NCBI GenBank assembly: GCA_934276485.1 | Contig: CAKQTE010000097.1 | Location: 1 to 30,966 of the forward strand | From: an uncultured Spirochaetales bacterium | GTDB lineage: Bacteria > Spirochaetota > Spirochaetia > Sphaerochaetales > Sphaerochaetaceae | Reading direction: 5' to 3' | Length of the DNA stretch: 30,966 nt | In this document: positions 7,800 through 16,483 of the stretch, in pieces | Position numbering within the stretch: position 1 is the first letter of the stretch | Layout of the letters: each line of letters opens with the position of its first letter | The notes under the pieces: model-generated | What the model was told of the DNA's origin: nothing | What the model saw: the letters and a program-made list of their open reading frames with translations, nothing else | The model's database searches: none | Program-made: the position numbers and the translations under genes

Positions 7800-7887
7800 T
7801 GCGCGCGTTGTAGCACCATATTCTAATTCCATAAGCACAAAAGAATTAGGTGTAATATATGATTCGTGCTACAAGCTGCGCAGATTT
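7800..7887. repeat. 88-bp imperfect-palindrome repeat, copy 1
   Basis: Matches 12984-13071 without gaps at 78 of 88 positions, in the same orientation. Outer arms 7800-7816 (TGCGCGCGTTGTAGCAC) and 7866-7882 pair over 15 of 17 positions, counting one G-U; an inner 7-bp hairpin CTAATTC/GAATTAG lies at 7823-7829 and 7843-7849. The copy begins 16 nt after the stop of the broken ATPase gene. It lacks the GTTRRRY core of an integron attC site and is not tRNA-like. Confidence 0.85.
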
Positions 7888-7974
7888 TGAGATATGCAAC
7901 ATATATGAATGCATACTTTCTCAATTTTCACATTCTCTAAGTTTAATTACAGCTAATAAAAATGACGAATTTTA

Positions 7975-8015
7975 TGCTATATTAATCTTTATTGATGCAG
8001 TTACCCATATATGGG
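7975..8015 (+). promoter_or_regulatory. Probable promoter and palindrome ahead of the Type ISP gene
   Basis: An extended -10-like TGCTATATT (7975-7983) without a clear -35 is followed by the perfect 12-bp palindrome CCCATATATGGG at 8004-8015 in the presumed leader. The palindrome could be an operator for control of the restriction-modification gene, but nothing here identifies a binder. Confidence 0.3.
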
Positions 8016-8046
8016 GACATGGATAAATCATCAAAGGGGATATTAC

Positions 8047-9177
8047 ATGAGCTTTTCCACAATCATAGAGAAATACAGAAACAACTCTTTCAACAAGGCA
8101 GATCAGGGAACACGATTCGAAAACCTATGCAAGGCATTCATTAAAACTTCTTCTCTGTTTGCAGGCCAAGGTGTAAAAGATATTTGGTTATGGAACGAGT
8201 TTCCTTCTCGTAAGGATTTTGGAACAGGCCATGATGTTGGTATCGATTTGGTTGCAAGAACAGTCGATGATGCATATTGGGCAGTACAATGCAAATGCTA
8301 CAGCGAAAGCACCATTATTGACAAAAAAGATGTAGACACATTCATTTCCAGCTCTAGCAGAGCTTTTAATGACGTCTCTGAATCAGGGCACGTTGTGAAG
8401 TTCTCAAGGCGTCTATGGTTTGATACTGCTATCAAAGGATTTACACAGCATGCAGAGGAATGTCTTAAGAACCAAGATCCTCCTGTCACTCGTTTCTCCT
8501 ACTATGATCTTGCAGAATCGGATGTCGATTGGGATAAGCTTGATGAAGGACTTTATGGAGAATTGGCAAGAACCAGTAGATTTGCTCCAAGACCTCATCA
8601 ACAGAAAGCCATAAGCAAAACACATGATTATTTCCAAGATCATGCCAGAGGTAAGCTGATCATGGCTTGCGGTACTGGTAAGACCTATACTTCCTTGAAG
8701 ATTGCTGAAAAAGAAGCACCAAACAATGGATTGATTCTATTTCTAGCCCCATCAATTGCTCTTGTGGGACAGACGTTGAAGGAATGGTGTGAACAATCAA
8801 TACACCCAATTCATGGAATCTGTGTCTGTTCAGATCCAAAGATTTCACAAAAGCTAAGCGATGAAGATGATTTACAAGTATCTGTAATCGATCTTGCGTT
8901 CCCAGCATCAACTTCAATAGACGCTATCCTTTCTCAAGTACAATCAGCAAAACAATTACAAGAAAAAGACAATGGACTTGTTGTAGTATTCTCAACATAT
9001 CAATCAATAGAAGTTGTTCATGAAGTTCAAAAGGTTATGGGTGCACAACTAACATTCGATCTTTGTGTCTGCGATGAAGCTCATAGAACAACAGGTGTAA
9101 AAAGAAAAGGAGAAGATACTTCTGCTTTTGCTAGGATTCATGATGCTGAGTACATAAAGGCAAACAAACGCCTATAG
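8047..9177 (+). CDS. Type ISP restriction-modification enzyme, N-terminal fragment (nuclease + first helicase lobe), ended by an in-frame TAG
   Basis: I choose ATG 8047 (AAAGGGG 6-7 nt upstream; MSFSTIIEKYR matches the family start) over the in-frame ATG at 8011. The 376-residue product has the Mrr-like nuclease of LlaGI/LlaBIII-type enzymes: D67 in GIDLV and Q81-x-K83 in AVQCKCY, the QxK variant. Next come helicase motif I MACGTGKT (Walker lysine at about 212) and DEAH box CDEAHRTTG (343-346). It stops at 9175-9177 after IKANKRL; the next codons, in the same frame, read MTATPRLY. Relatives have a tyrosine codon at the stop (RLYMTATPR), so TAT/TAC to TAG is the simplest explanation. Alone this fragment lacks the second helicase lobe, the methyltransferase and the specificity domain. 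Confidence 0.88.
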   Translation: MSFSTIIEKYRNNSFNKADQGTRFENLCKAFIKTSSLFAGQGVKDIWLWNEFPSRKDFGTGHDVGIDLVARTVDDAYWAVQCKCYSESTIIDKKDVDTFISSSSRAFNDVSESGHVVKFSRRLWFDTAIKGFTQHAEECLKNQDPPVTRFSYYDLAESDVDWDKLDEGLYGELARTSRFAPRPHQQKAISKTHDYFQDHARGKLIMACGTGKTYTSLKIAEKEAPNNGLILFLAPSIALVGQTLKEWCEQSIHPIHGICVCSDPKISQKLSDEDDLQVSVIDLAFPASTSIDAILSQVQSAKQLQEKDNGLVVVFSTYQSIEVVHEVQKVMGAQLTFDLCVCDEAHRTTGVKRKGEDTSAFARIHDAEYIKANKRL

Positions 9178-12100
9178 ATGACAGCTACTCCAAGATTGTA
9201 TAGTTCTGACAACATCAAGAAAGCCACAGACAACGAGGCTGTTGTATGGTCTATGGACGATACGAAATCATATGGAGATGAAATCTATCGTATCGGATTT
9301 GGAGAAGCTGTAAAGAATGGCTTATTGTCTGATTACAAGGTTCTAGTTCTAACCCTCAACGAAGATGAGATGTCAACAGCACTTCAGAATGAAATTACAA
9401 AAGAAGGATCAGAAATCCCAACAGATGACTCATTGAAGCTAATTGGATGTATAAATGCACTTTCCAAGATTACAAAGGATACTGAACTACTAAACAATGT
9501 TGATCCTGGTCTCATGCACAATGCCATCGCATTCTGCCAAAACATCAAGAATTCAAAGAAAACTGTAGCCATGATGGATAAATGCAGGGATGCATATTAC
9601 AACACACTATCACAAGAACAACGAGAGCGTGTCGTATCAGTCAATGCAGACCATATCGACGGAGGAATGGGTGCATCTGAAAGAGCCAAGAAACTTCTAT
9701 GGCTCAAGAATGTTGATAGAACAAGTAATCAATGCAATATTCTGATGAATGTCAAATGTCTATCAGAAGGCGTTGATGTGCCCTCCCTTGATGCTGTGTT
9801 GTTCCTTTCTGCAAAGAACAGCCAGATAGATGTAGTTCAGTCTGTAGGAAGAGTAATGAGAAAAGCCGAAGGAAAGAAATATGGCTACATCATTATTCCA
9901 GTTGTAATACCATCAGGAATGTCTCCTGAAAAAGCTTTGGATGACAATAAGCGTTTTGCTGTTGTATGGAGTGTTCTACAGGCTCTTAGAGCTCATGATG
10001 ATCGATTCAATGCTACAGTCAACAAAATTGAACTCAACAAGAAGAAACCTTCTCAGATTCTTGTAGGAGGTGTTTCTTCCTTGGATTCAGATGAACCAAA
10101 AGATGGCACAACATCAACTATTGAGGATGCTGTGGGAAAACAGCTATATCTTAATTTTGGAGAGTTGCAGAATGCTGTATATTCACAACTCGTTAAGAAA
10201 GTTGGTGATCGCAGATATTGGGAACAGTGGGCATCAGATATAGCTCAGATAGCTGAACGTCACATCGTTCAGATCAACTCTTTAATATCTGAAGAAGGTT
10301 CTAACGCTCAAAAGGCTTTCAATAGATACCTCAAAGGACTAAGAAAGAACATCAATCCATCTGTTACTAAGCAGGACGCTGTTGAAATGCTTGCTCAACA
10401 TTTCATCACCCAACCTGTATTTGATGCTCTCTTCGAGAACTACTCTTTTGCAAGCAACAACCCTATTTCAACAGCCATGAGTGGTATGGTAAAGCTTCTT
10501 CAAGAACAAACACCAAAGGAAGACAATGAGAAACTTGAAAGATTCTATGATTCCGTAAGAGAACGTTGTAAGAATATCGACAACGCAGAAGGAAAACAGA
10601 AGATTATCATTGAGCTTTATGACAAGTTCTTTAAGACTGCATTCCCTAAAACTGTTGAAAAACTAGGTATTGTATATACTCCAGTTGAAGTTGTTGACTT
10701 CATCATAAACAGTGTCGAAGACATAATGGAAAAGGAGTTTGGAAGAAGCATTTCTGATGAAAATGTTCATGTATTAGACCCATTCACAGGAACTGGAACA
10801 TTTATGGTCAGATTGTTACAAAGCGGAATAATCAAACCAGAGGATCTTGGTAGAAAATACAAGAACGAACTCCATGCTTGCGAAATCGTTCTTCTAGCCT
10901 ACTACATTGCTTCCATTAACATTGAAAACACTTATCATGACTTAGTAAAACAACATGTAGAAGCATCTCTGTCAGAAGAAGATGACGAACTATCAAAATA
11001 TGAAGACAACTATCTACAGATGGCTGCAGAAGAAGAACCTAGCTTAAAACCTGAGATTAAATATGAACCATTTGAAGGAATATGTCTTACTGACACCTTC
11101 CAGATGGGAGAAGATAACAACGAACTATTGGAGGAGGTTTTCCCTCAAAACTCTAAGCGTGTAAACAAACTCAAAAAGACTCCTATTACTGTAATAATTG
11201 GAAATCCACCGTATTCTGTTGGAGCAAATGATGGTACAGGAGTAAATAAGAATGAGTCATATCCATTTTTGGAAGAAAAGATTGGATCAACATACATGGC
11301 AAAATCCAATTCGCGTGGTCTCAGATCCCTTTTTGACTCATACATAAAAGCCTTCAGATGGAGTACAGATAGAATTGGAAATAACAATGGCATCATAGGA
11401 TTTGTAACAAATGCAGGGTGGCTTGATGGCAATGCTATGGACGGAATGAGAAAATGTCTAGAAGAAGAGTTTTCATCAATCTACATTCTAAATCTAAGAG
11501 GAAATTGTAGAACCTCAGGTGAATTAAGAAGAAAAGAAGGTGACAATATCTTTGGACTTGGAAGTAGGACACCAATTGCTATCACAATTCTAGTAAAGAA
11601 GAAAGATTATCAAGGCAAGGCTAAGATTTTCTACAACGCAGTAGAAGACTATATGACAAGAGAAGAAAAGTTAGAGCTATGTAAGACATACAATTCAATG
11701 CTAAACAAGATAATGAAAAAAGAAATAGTCCATCCAGATGAAAATGGTGGATGGATACGCAAGAAAAGCAATAAATTTGATTCTTTTATTCCTCTTGCCA
11801 GCAGAACTGATGAAAAATCATTCTTTTTACTTAATTCGGGAGGACTTTTTACAAGCAGAGATGCATGGTGTTACAACTTTTCCGAGGTTGTAGTAAAGAA
11901 GAATGTTGAAAAACTGATTAAAAACTATAATGATGAACTAGATTTGTATTTAAAGCAAAATCATACAGAAGATCCTAAAAGCATTGTAAATCTAGACCCA
12001 AAGGTTGGAAGCTGGACAAGGGCAATGTACGCATCCTTTAAGTCAAAAAAGAGGAAAGAATTCATAGAAGAGGAATGTACAACAAGTACGTATCGTCCTT

Positions 12101-12975
12101 TTGTAAAAGAAAAAGTGTATTTCAGTAACAGTGTAAATGAATGTTGTTACCAATTAAGAAAACTATTTCCATCTTCATCCTCTAAAAACACAGCTATCTG
12201 CTTTCCTGGCTTAGGAAGCACAAAAGATTTCTCCGCTTTATTAGTCTCAGATATCCCTTGCTTGGATTTGATTGATAAGACCCAATGTCTACCTATGTTT
12301 GTATATAAAGAAAACAAAATTCTTCAAGAAGACCTTTTCTTCAAAGAAGAACATAGCTTCAAAAAAGAAGATGGTATCTCTGATTTTATTTGGAATCACG
12401 CTATTTCTAAGTATGGGCCAAATGTAACAAAGGAAGATATCTTCTATTATGTTTATGGAATATTACACTCGAAAAGTTTTCTTCAAAAATTTTCAGATGA
12501 TTTAAAGTTAACCCTTCCAAGGTTGCCTTTGTTATCAGAATCAAATATGTTTTGGAAATTCAGCCAAGCTGGTAGAGATTTAGCAGAGTTGCATTTGAAT
12601 TATGAGACAGTTCCTCCATATGAAGGAGTCTCCGTTGATGATGCTCATGTTGATTACGAAGTTACAAAGATGCATTTTCCAAAGAAAGGACAGACAGATA
12701 CCATTATTTACAATGAGTATGTAACCATTAAAAACATACCAGCAAGAGCTTATGAATATGTTATTAATGGTAAAAGTGCTATCGAATGGATTATGGAACG
12801 CTATCAGGTTACTATCGACAAGAAATCTGAGATTAAAAATGATCCTAATGACTGGGGAAGAGAACATGGAAATCCTAGATATATTCTTGATCTCTTACTT
12901 TCCATCATTAACGTCAGCATGCAGACTATGGATATTATCGATGGATTACCAGAAGTTGACTGGGATAACGAATAA
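9178..12975 (+). CDS. Type ISP restriction-modification enzyme, C-terminal part (second helicase lobe, DNA methyltransferase, target recognition)
   Basis: This is the in-frame continuation of the preceding fragment; the ATG immediately follows its TAG, and no good ribosome site precedes it. It starts with motif III (TATPR), then LSEGVDVPSLD and motif VI QSVGRVMR (221-228). An N6-adenine methyltransferase follows: motif I VLDPFTGTG (532-540) and motif IV NPPY (676-679), in the gamma order. The remainder to residue 1265 should recognise the DNA target. Read through, the whole protein is about 1642 residues, a normal Type ISP size (LlaGI/LlaBIII about 1570-1580), in which one polypeptide cuts, translocates and methylates. 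As it stands restriction is probably lost; methylation might survive if translation restarts at 9178 (inference). It is bracketed by the 88-bp repeats. Confidence 0.9.
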   Translation: MTATPRLYSSDNIKKATDNEAVVWSMDDTKSYGDEIYRIGFGEAVKNGLLSDYKVLVLTLNEDEMSTALQNEITKEGSEIPTDDSLKLIGCINALSKITKDTELLNNVDPGLMHNAIAFCQNIKNSKKTVAMMDKCRDAYYNTLSQEQRERVVSVNADHIDGGMGASERAKKLLWLKNVDRTSNQCNILMNVKCLSEGVDVPSLDAVLFLSAKNSQIDVVQSVGRVMRKAEGKKYGYIIIPVVIPSGMSPEKALDDNKRFAVVWSVLQALRAHDDRFNATVNKIELNKKKPSQILVGGVSSLDSDEPKDGTTSTIEDAVGKQLYLNFGELQNAVYSQLVKKVGDRRYWEQWASDIAQIAERHIVQINSLISEEGSNAQKAFNRYLKGLRKNINPSVTKQDAVEMLAQHFITQPVFDALFENYSFASNNPISTAMSGMVKLLQEQTPKEDNEKLERFYDSVRERCKNIDNAEGKQKIIIELYDKFFKTAFPKTVEKLGIVYTPVEVVDFIINSVEDIMEKEFGRSISDENVHVLDPFTGTGTFMVRLLQSGIIKPEDLGRKYKNELHACEIVLLAYYIASINIENTYHDLVKQHVEASLSEEDDELSKYEDNYLQMAAEEEPSLKPEIKYEPFEGICLTDTFQMGEDNNELLEEVFPQNSKRVNKLKKTPITVIIGNPPYSVGANDGTGVNKNESYPFLEEKIGSTYMAKSNSRGLRSLFDSYIKAFRWSTDRIGNNNGIIGFVTNAGWLDGNAMDGMRKCLEEEFSSIYILNLRGNCRTSGELRRKEGDNIFGLGSRTPIAITILVKKKDYQGKAKIFYNAVEDYMTREEKLELCKTYNSMLNKIMKKEIVHPDENGGWIRKKSNKFDSFIPLASRTDEKSFFLLNSGGLFTSRDAWCYNFSEVVVKKNVEKLIKNYNDELDLYLKQNHTEDPKSIVNLDPKVGSWTRAMYASFKSKKRKEFIEEECTTSTYRPFVKEKVYFSNSVNECCYQLRKLFPSSSSKNTAICFPGLGSTKDFSALLVSDIPCLDLIDKTQCLPMFVYKENKILQEDLFFKEEHSFKKEDGISDFIWNHAISKYGPNVTKEDIFYYVYGILHSKSFLQKFSDDLKLTLPRLPLLSESNMFWKFSQAGRDLAELHLNYETVPPYEGVSVDDAHVDYEVTKMHFPKKGQTDTIIYNEYVTIKNIPARAYEYVINGKSAIEWIMERYQVTIDKKSEIKNDPNDWGREHGNPRYILDLLLSIINVSMQTMDIIDGLPEVDWDNE

Positions 12976-12983
12976 AAAATCTT

Positions 12984-13071
12984 TGCGCACGTTGTAGCAC
13001 TAGACACTAATTCCATAACCACAAAAGAATTAGATACAATATATGATTCGTGCTACAAGCTGTGCAGATTT
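12984..13071. repeat. 88-bp imperfect-palindrome repeat, copy 2
   Basis: Second copy, 5184 bp from the first, filling almost the whole gap between the convergent stops of the ISP gene (12975) and rlmD-like gene (13073). Relative to copy 1 the outer stem has two changes, both of which keep pairing in RNA (G-C to G-U and G-U to A-U). On the minus strand the structure is followed by a short purine stretch and T6 (rc of 12975-12980), so this copy may also terminate the minus-strand operon. Confidence 0.85.
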
Positions 13072-13072
13072 G

Positions 13073-14215
13073 CTAATGGATTCTATCTAGAATGAATCCA
13101 CTCTCTTCGTGTCCAGAGCCTGGATAGAAATCAAAGACCTTGGCACGAATAAGCTTATAACCTTTAAATAGTGGGATATCACGAGAAGCTGTAACGCTAT
13201 TGCATGAGATATATATAATACGCTCAGCATTCCAGCTAGAAATCATCTCAGGAACCCCTTCTTCCAAGCCTACACGTGGCGGATCGACAATAACACAATC
13301 CACTTGAGTCTTTGTCTTTCTTGCCCAAGATGCAACATCGGATGTATATGATATAGCACTAGGAGCATTCTTTCTTGATAGTGCCAAGCATTCCTTCTGT
13401 CTTTCTACTGCATAGAGGTTTTTCCCGCTTCCTTCAAAAAGTGCAGAGAATGTTCCTACTCCACTATATAGATCCATTATGTTTTCCCCAATTGCATGCT
13501 CTTTTACAAAAGAAAACAGATCAGGAAGAACCTTCAGGTTTGACTGAAAGAATACATTAGCGTTAACTGAATAAGGAACACCAGAGACGGTAACACGCAC
13601 ATTATCACTGCCCATGCTAACACTCTCATCTCCTGCAAATAGGGAGACTTCGACAAAGCCAGTTGTTTTGTTGATTTTGTTCTCAAACATCAAGCTTCTG
13701 GCTTTCTTGAACACTTCCCCACCAGAAGTTGCAAGTAAAGCATTGAGCTTGTTATCCAAAGCAGGACAATGAGTAACTTCAACAAGCTTGTTGGACTTCT
13801 TCATCAAGAAGCCTTGTTTCTTTGTCTTCAGGTCCACATGTAAGCGAACTCTACTTCGAAAGCCCTCGAACGCGCCATAACTAGGAGGAATAAATTCAAC
13901 ATCGTCATCCACTGCTCCTATGCGTTTAAGATTGTCCTTGACGACATCTTCTTTAAGACGTGCTGAAACATCTGGACTTACATATTGAAAATCACAACCT
14001 CCACAAATGCCATAGTATGGGCATGGAGGGGTTATTCGATCTGGAGATACTGTGATAAACCGACTTGTCTCAGCTTCGATAAAGCCCCGCTTTTCACTGA
14101 TTATATCAACCTCGACAACCTCTCCTGGAAGAGCATTTTGTACAAATACGCTTTTGCCATTTATGTGAGCTAGTCCCCGCCCACCAGAGACTAGCTTTTC
14201 TATCTCTAGAGCCAC
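13073..14215 (-). CDS. rlmD: 23S rRNA (uracil-C5)-methyltransferase, RlmD/TrmA family
   Basis: A 380-residue SAM-dependent RNA methyltransferase. Order of parts: N-terminal TRAM domain (residues 1-55, LVSGGRGLAHINGKSVFV), a 4Fe-4S cluster set Cys65, Cys71, Cys74 (CPYYGICGGC) and Cys150, then the Rossmann domain with NVFFQSN (220-226), motif I MDLYSGVGTFS (247-257), DPPRVGL (311-317), the nucleophile Cys338 in YISCNS, and the terminal GHEES with the catalytic Glu. This matches enzymes making m5U in 23S rRNA (RlmD U1939; RlmC/RlmCD are alternatives, position not resolvable from sequence). Its ATG overlaps the pepF stop by 10 nt, so it is co-transcribed and translationally coupled. Confidence 0.87.
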   Translation of the reverse strand: MALEIEKLVSGGRGLAHINGKSVFVQNALPGEVVEVDIISEKRGFIEAETSRFITVSPDRITPPCPYYGICGGCDFQYVSPDVSARLKEDVVKDNLKRIGAVDDDVEFIPPSYGAFEGFRSRVRLHVDLKTKKQGFLMKKSNKLVEVTHCPALDNKLNALLATSGGEVFKKARSLMFENKINKTTGFVEVSLFAGDESVSMGSDNVRVTVSGVPYSVNANVFFQSNLKVLPDLFSFVKEHAIGENIMDLYSGVGTFSALFEGSGKNLYAVERQKECLALSRKNAPSAISYTSDVASWARKTKTQVDCVIVDPPRVGLEEGVPEMISSWNAERIIYISCNSVTASRDIPLFKGYKLIRAKVFDFYPGSGHEESGFILDRIH

Positions 14216-15915
14216 TCTTTAAGCATCTCCGCATATTTTGAGATGAAGTTGATACCCTTCATCCAGAAGTCCTTTGACTCGATATCGATACCAGCAACAG
14301 AAGCAACTTCATTAGCAGTCTTGCATCCTGTTAGTCTAAGAATCTTGTTGTAGTACTCAGGGAAGTTATCGACATCGTCCTTGGAAGCAAATAGTCCGAG
14401 AGCAAACAATTGGCCAAATGCATATGGATAGTTGTAGAAACTGAAGCCTTCGCTATAGTAGTGGCCCTTAACAGCCCACATATATGGGTGCTTTTCACCA
14501 AGCCCATCACCATATGCTCTCTCTTCTGCATCAAGCATCAATTCACACATTCTTGCAGGTGTTAGCTCTCCATTCTTTCTTTCTTCAAACAATGCCTTTT
14601 CAAAATAGAATCTAGAAAGGATGTCGATACATACCTGGCAAGCAGACTGTACATAGGATTCTATGATAGGAAGCTTCTCGTCCTTTGTTGATGTCTCAAG
14701 AACATGCTGGAACAATAGGTTCTCACCAAAGATGGAAGCAGTTTCCGCAAGGGTCATTGGGTAGGAAGCCTGGCTAATTGGAAGATCCTTGACTCTTGAA
14801 TCGTGGAAAGCGTGTCCAAGCTCGTGAGCAAGAGTTGAAACAGAGTCATATGAATGGTCGAAGTTAGCAAGGATTCTTGATTCCTTTCTTAGAGGGAATG
14901 TTGTGTCATATGCTCCCCCAACCTTACCCTTTCTTGGCTCAGCGTCAATCCAATTGTTGTCAAATGCATTCTTGATAAACTCACCAGCTTCCTCAGAGAA
15001 AGCCTTATAGCTATCATAAACAAGCTTCTTTGCCTCTTCATAGCTATAGCTCTTTGAGCTTTCGCCAACAGGAGCAAATAGATCATAGAAATCCATCTTC
15101 TCAAGCTTTAGAAGCTTAGCTTTGGTATTAAGATAATCCCTGAACATTGGGCGTGACTCTTCTAGAGCTTCAATAAGTGCATCCAGAGTCTTTCTTGTGA
15201 TACGAGAGGAGAAGATACTTCTATCGATTGGGTCTGCCCAACCACGTCTCTTTTCAAGTAACAGTGTTGTTCCCTTAACACCATTAAGTGCTGCTGCAAG
15301 TGCAATCTCATGCTCCTTAAGAACCTTTATTTCTCTATCGAAAGCATTCTTTCTAACACTTCTGTCAGCACTAGTTGCAAGACCTCTTAACTCGATCATT
15401 GTCTTGTCACCATCTGCAATAGATGAAGTGATTGCACCATGAAGGCGGTCCCAAGCAGATGCAGAAACCTTCAAGAATTCACTTGCAAGCTTCTCCTCCT
15501 CTAGGCTCATCTGATGAGCAGCTGATACCTTGATCTCTTCAAGATTGAGCTTGTACCTCTCAAGTTCTGGCTTGTCAAATTCGTCTGTTCTCTTAGCTAG
15601 ATAGAATGTAAGTGTGCTTGTAGCTGATGAATATGCAATCTCTGCATCCTCTGTTATTCCTACAGCCTTGATATAGCTAGGATTTGATGTATCGGTTGTT
15701 AAAAGTGCAGATGAATATGCACCTACTGTTGCTAAAATAGCTGCGATCTCATCATCAAGCTCCAATAGCTCAAGAATTGAACAAGTTCCACTTGCTGCCT
15801 TCTTTTCCAATTCACTTGATTTTTCAACAACAGATTTAACGTCATTCAAGAATTCTTCTGATTCACAAGATGGATAGATTGCACTCATATCCCATCTAGG
15901 TAGTTTTTCTTCCAT
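14206..15915 (-). CDS. pepF: Oligoendopeptidase F (M3 family zinc metallopeptidase)
   Basis: A cytoplasmic peptidase of 569 residues, a normal length for the family, that degrades short peptides. The zinc site is complete: HELGH at 364-368 in TLAHELGHAFHDS and the third ligand Glu391 in LAETASIFGE. Other M3B hallmarks are KVGGAYDTTF upstream of the zinc site and the Tyr-rich GHYYSEGFSFYNYPYAFGQ region near the C-terminus that shapes the peptide cleft. No signal peptide. It starts 13 nt after the ABC ATPase gene and overlaps the rRNA methyltransferase gene, so it belongs to the same transcript as the upstream importer; a functional link with the importer is possible but not shown. Confidence 0.94.
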   Translation of the reverse strand: MEEKLPRWDMSAIYPSCESEEFLNDVKSVVEKSSELEKKAASGTCSILELLELDDEIAAILATVGAYSSALLTTDTSNPSYIKAVGITEDAEIAYSSATSTLTFYLAKRTDEFDKPELERYKLNLEEIKVSAAHQMSLEEEKLASEFLKVSASAWDRLHGAITSSIADGDKTMIELRGLATSADRSVRKNAFDREIKVLKEHEIALAAALNGVKGTTLLLEKRRGWADPIDRSIFSSRITRKTLDALIEALEESRPMFRDYLNTKAKLLKLEKMDFYDLFAPVGESSKSYSYEEAKKLVYDSYKAFSEEAGEFIKNAFDNNWIDAEPRKGKVGGAYDTTFPLRKESRILANFDHSYDSVSTLAHELGHAFHDSRVKDLPISQASYPMTLAETASIFGENLLFQHVLETSTKDEKLPIIESYVQSACQVCIDILSRFYFEKALFEERKNGELTPARMCELMLDAEERAYGDGLGEKHPYMWAVKGHYYSEGFSFYNYPYAFGQLFALGLFASKDDVDNFPEYYNKILRLTGCKTANEVASVAGIDIESKDFWMKGINFISKYAEMLKEWL

Positions 15916-15928
15916 ATCTATTTTCCTC

Positions 15929-16483
15929 CTATATATTCAAAACAGTTCCGTCAATCAAATCAGCATCCTCATCAGAATGTGTGATCAGGATGATTCCCTT
16001 TCCCTTGGATGAAGAAAGAATCAAGTCTATGCTTCTTTTCTTAGCATCCTCATCCAATCCTTCAAATGGCTCGTCCAATAAGAGCCAATCATATTCCATT
16101 AATAGAGCTCTGACTATACAAACGCGTCTTTTCATTCCTCCAGAGAGGGACTCTATGGGACTATTATACTCTCCAGATAAGCCTATTGCAGACAATAGTT
16201 CCTTGCTTCTTTCTTTGTCTTTCGATACCGCTTCCAGGTTTGCACCCACTGTCAAAAATGGAATAAGCCTATCTTCCTGGAATACAGCTATAGGCTGTTT
16301 TGGAGGATTCTCTATATATCCCAAGTAGTCTCTATCCAAAGACAGAATCATTCGCATCAAGGTTGTCTTTCCGCGTCCGGAAGAGCCCCGGACAACATAG
16401 CGGCTCCCTTCTTCAAGCTTCAAATCCAAATTAGAGAATATTTTTTTATCACCAAAATGTTTTTCATTGATCACCACTCTCAT
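15929..16483 (-). CDS. ABC transporter ATP-binding protein, SsuB/ThiZ-like, short form
   Basis: I place the start at ATG 16483, which overlaps the permease stop as ATGA and has GAGAGG about 8 nt upstream; a GTG at 16492 is the only longer option. The 184-residue protein is short for SsuB/TauB relatives (about 240-260). It keeps Walker A RGSSGRGKTT, a Q-loop VFQEDRLIPFLT, signature LSGGMKRR, Walker B WLLLDEPFEGLD and switch His in ILITHSDED. The terminal extension of larger homologues is missing, and the protein closes right after VLNI, so it is a minimal nucleotide-binding domain rather than a truncated gene. It energises the adjacent permease. Confidence 0.9.
   Translation of the reverse strand: MRVVINEKHFGDKKIFSNLDLKLEEGSRYVVRGSSGRGKTTLMRMILSLDRDYLGYIENPPKQPIAVFQEDRLIPFLTVGANLEAVSKDKERSKELLSAIGLSGEYNSPIESLSGGMKRRVCIVRALLMEYDWLLLDEPFEGLDEDAKKRSIDLILSSSKGKGIILITHSDEDADLIDGTVLNI

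Noticed and set aside
7800..7887. Integron attC site
   Set aside because: The folded, imperfect-palindrome form is suggestive, but neither end has the RYYYAAC/GTTRRRY core pair and no integrase gene is in the window.
8011..8046. Upstream ATG 8011 as start of the Type ISP gene
   Set aside because: It adds 12 residues unlike the family and lacks a ribosome site; ATG 8047 has AAAGGGG at good spacing and the expected MSFSTIIEKYR opening.
9175..9177. Amber recoding (TAG read as an amino acid genome-wide)
   Set aside because: nanE, the DUF234-type gene and others end naturally at TAG with no conserved sequence beyond, so a general reassignment is not supported; a local lesion is simpler.
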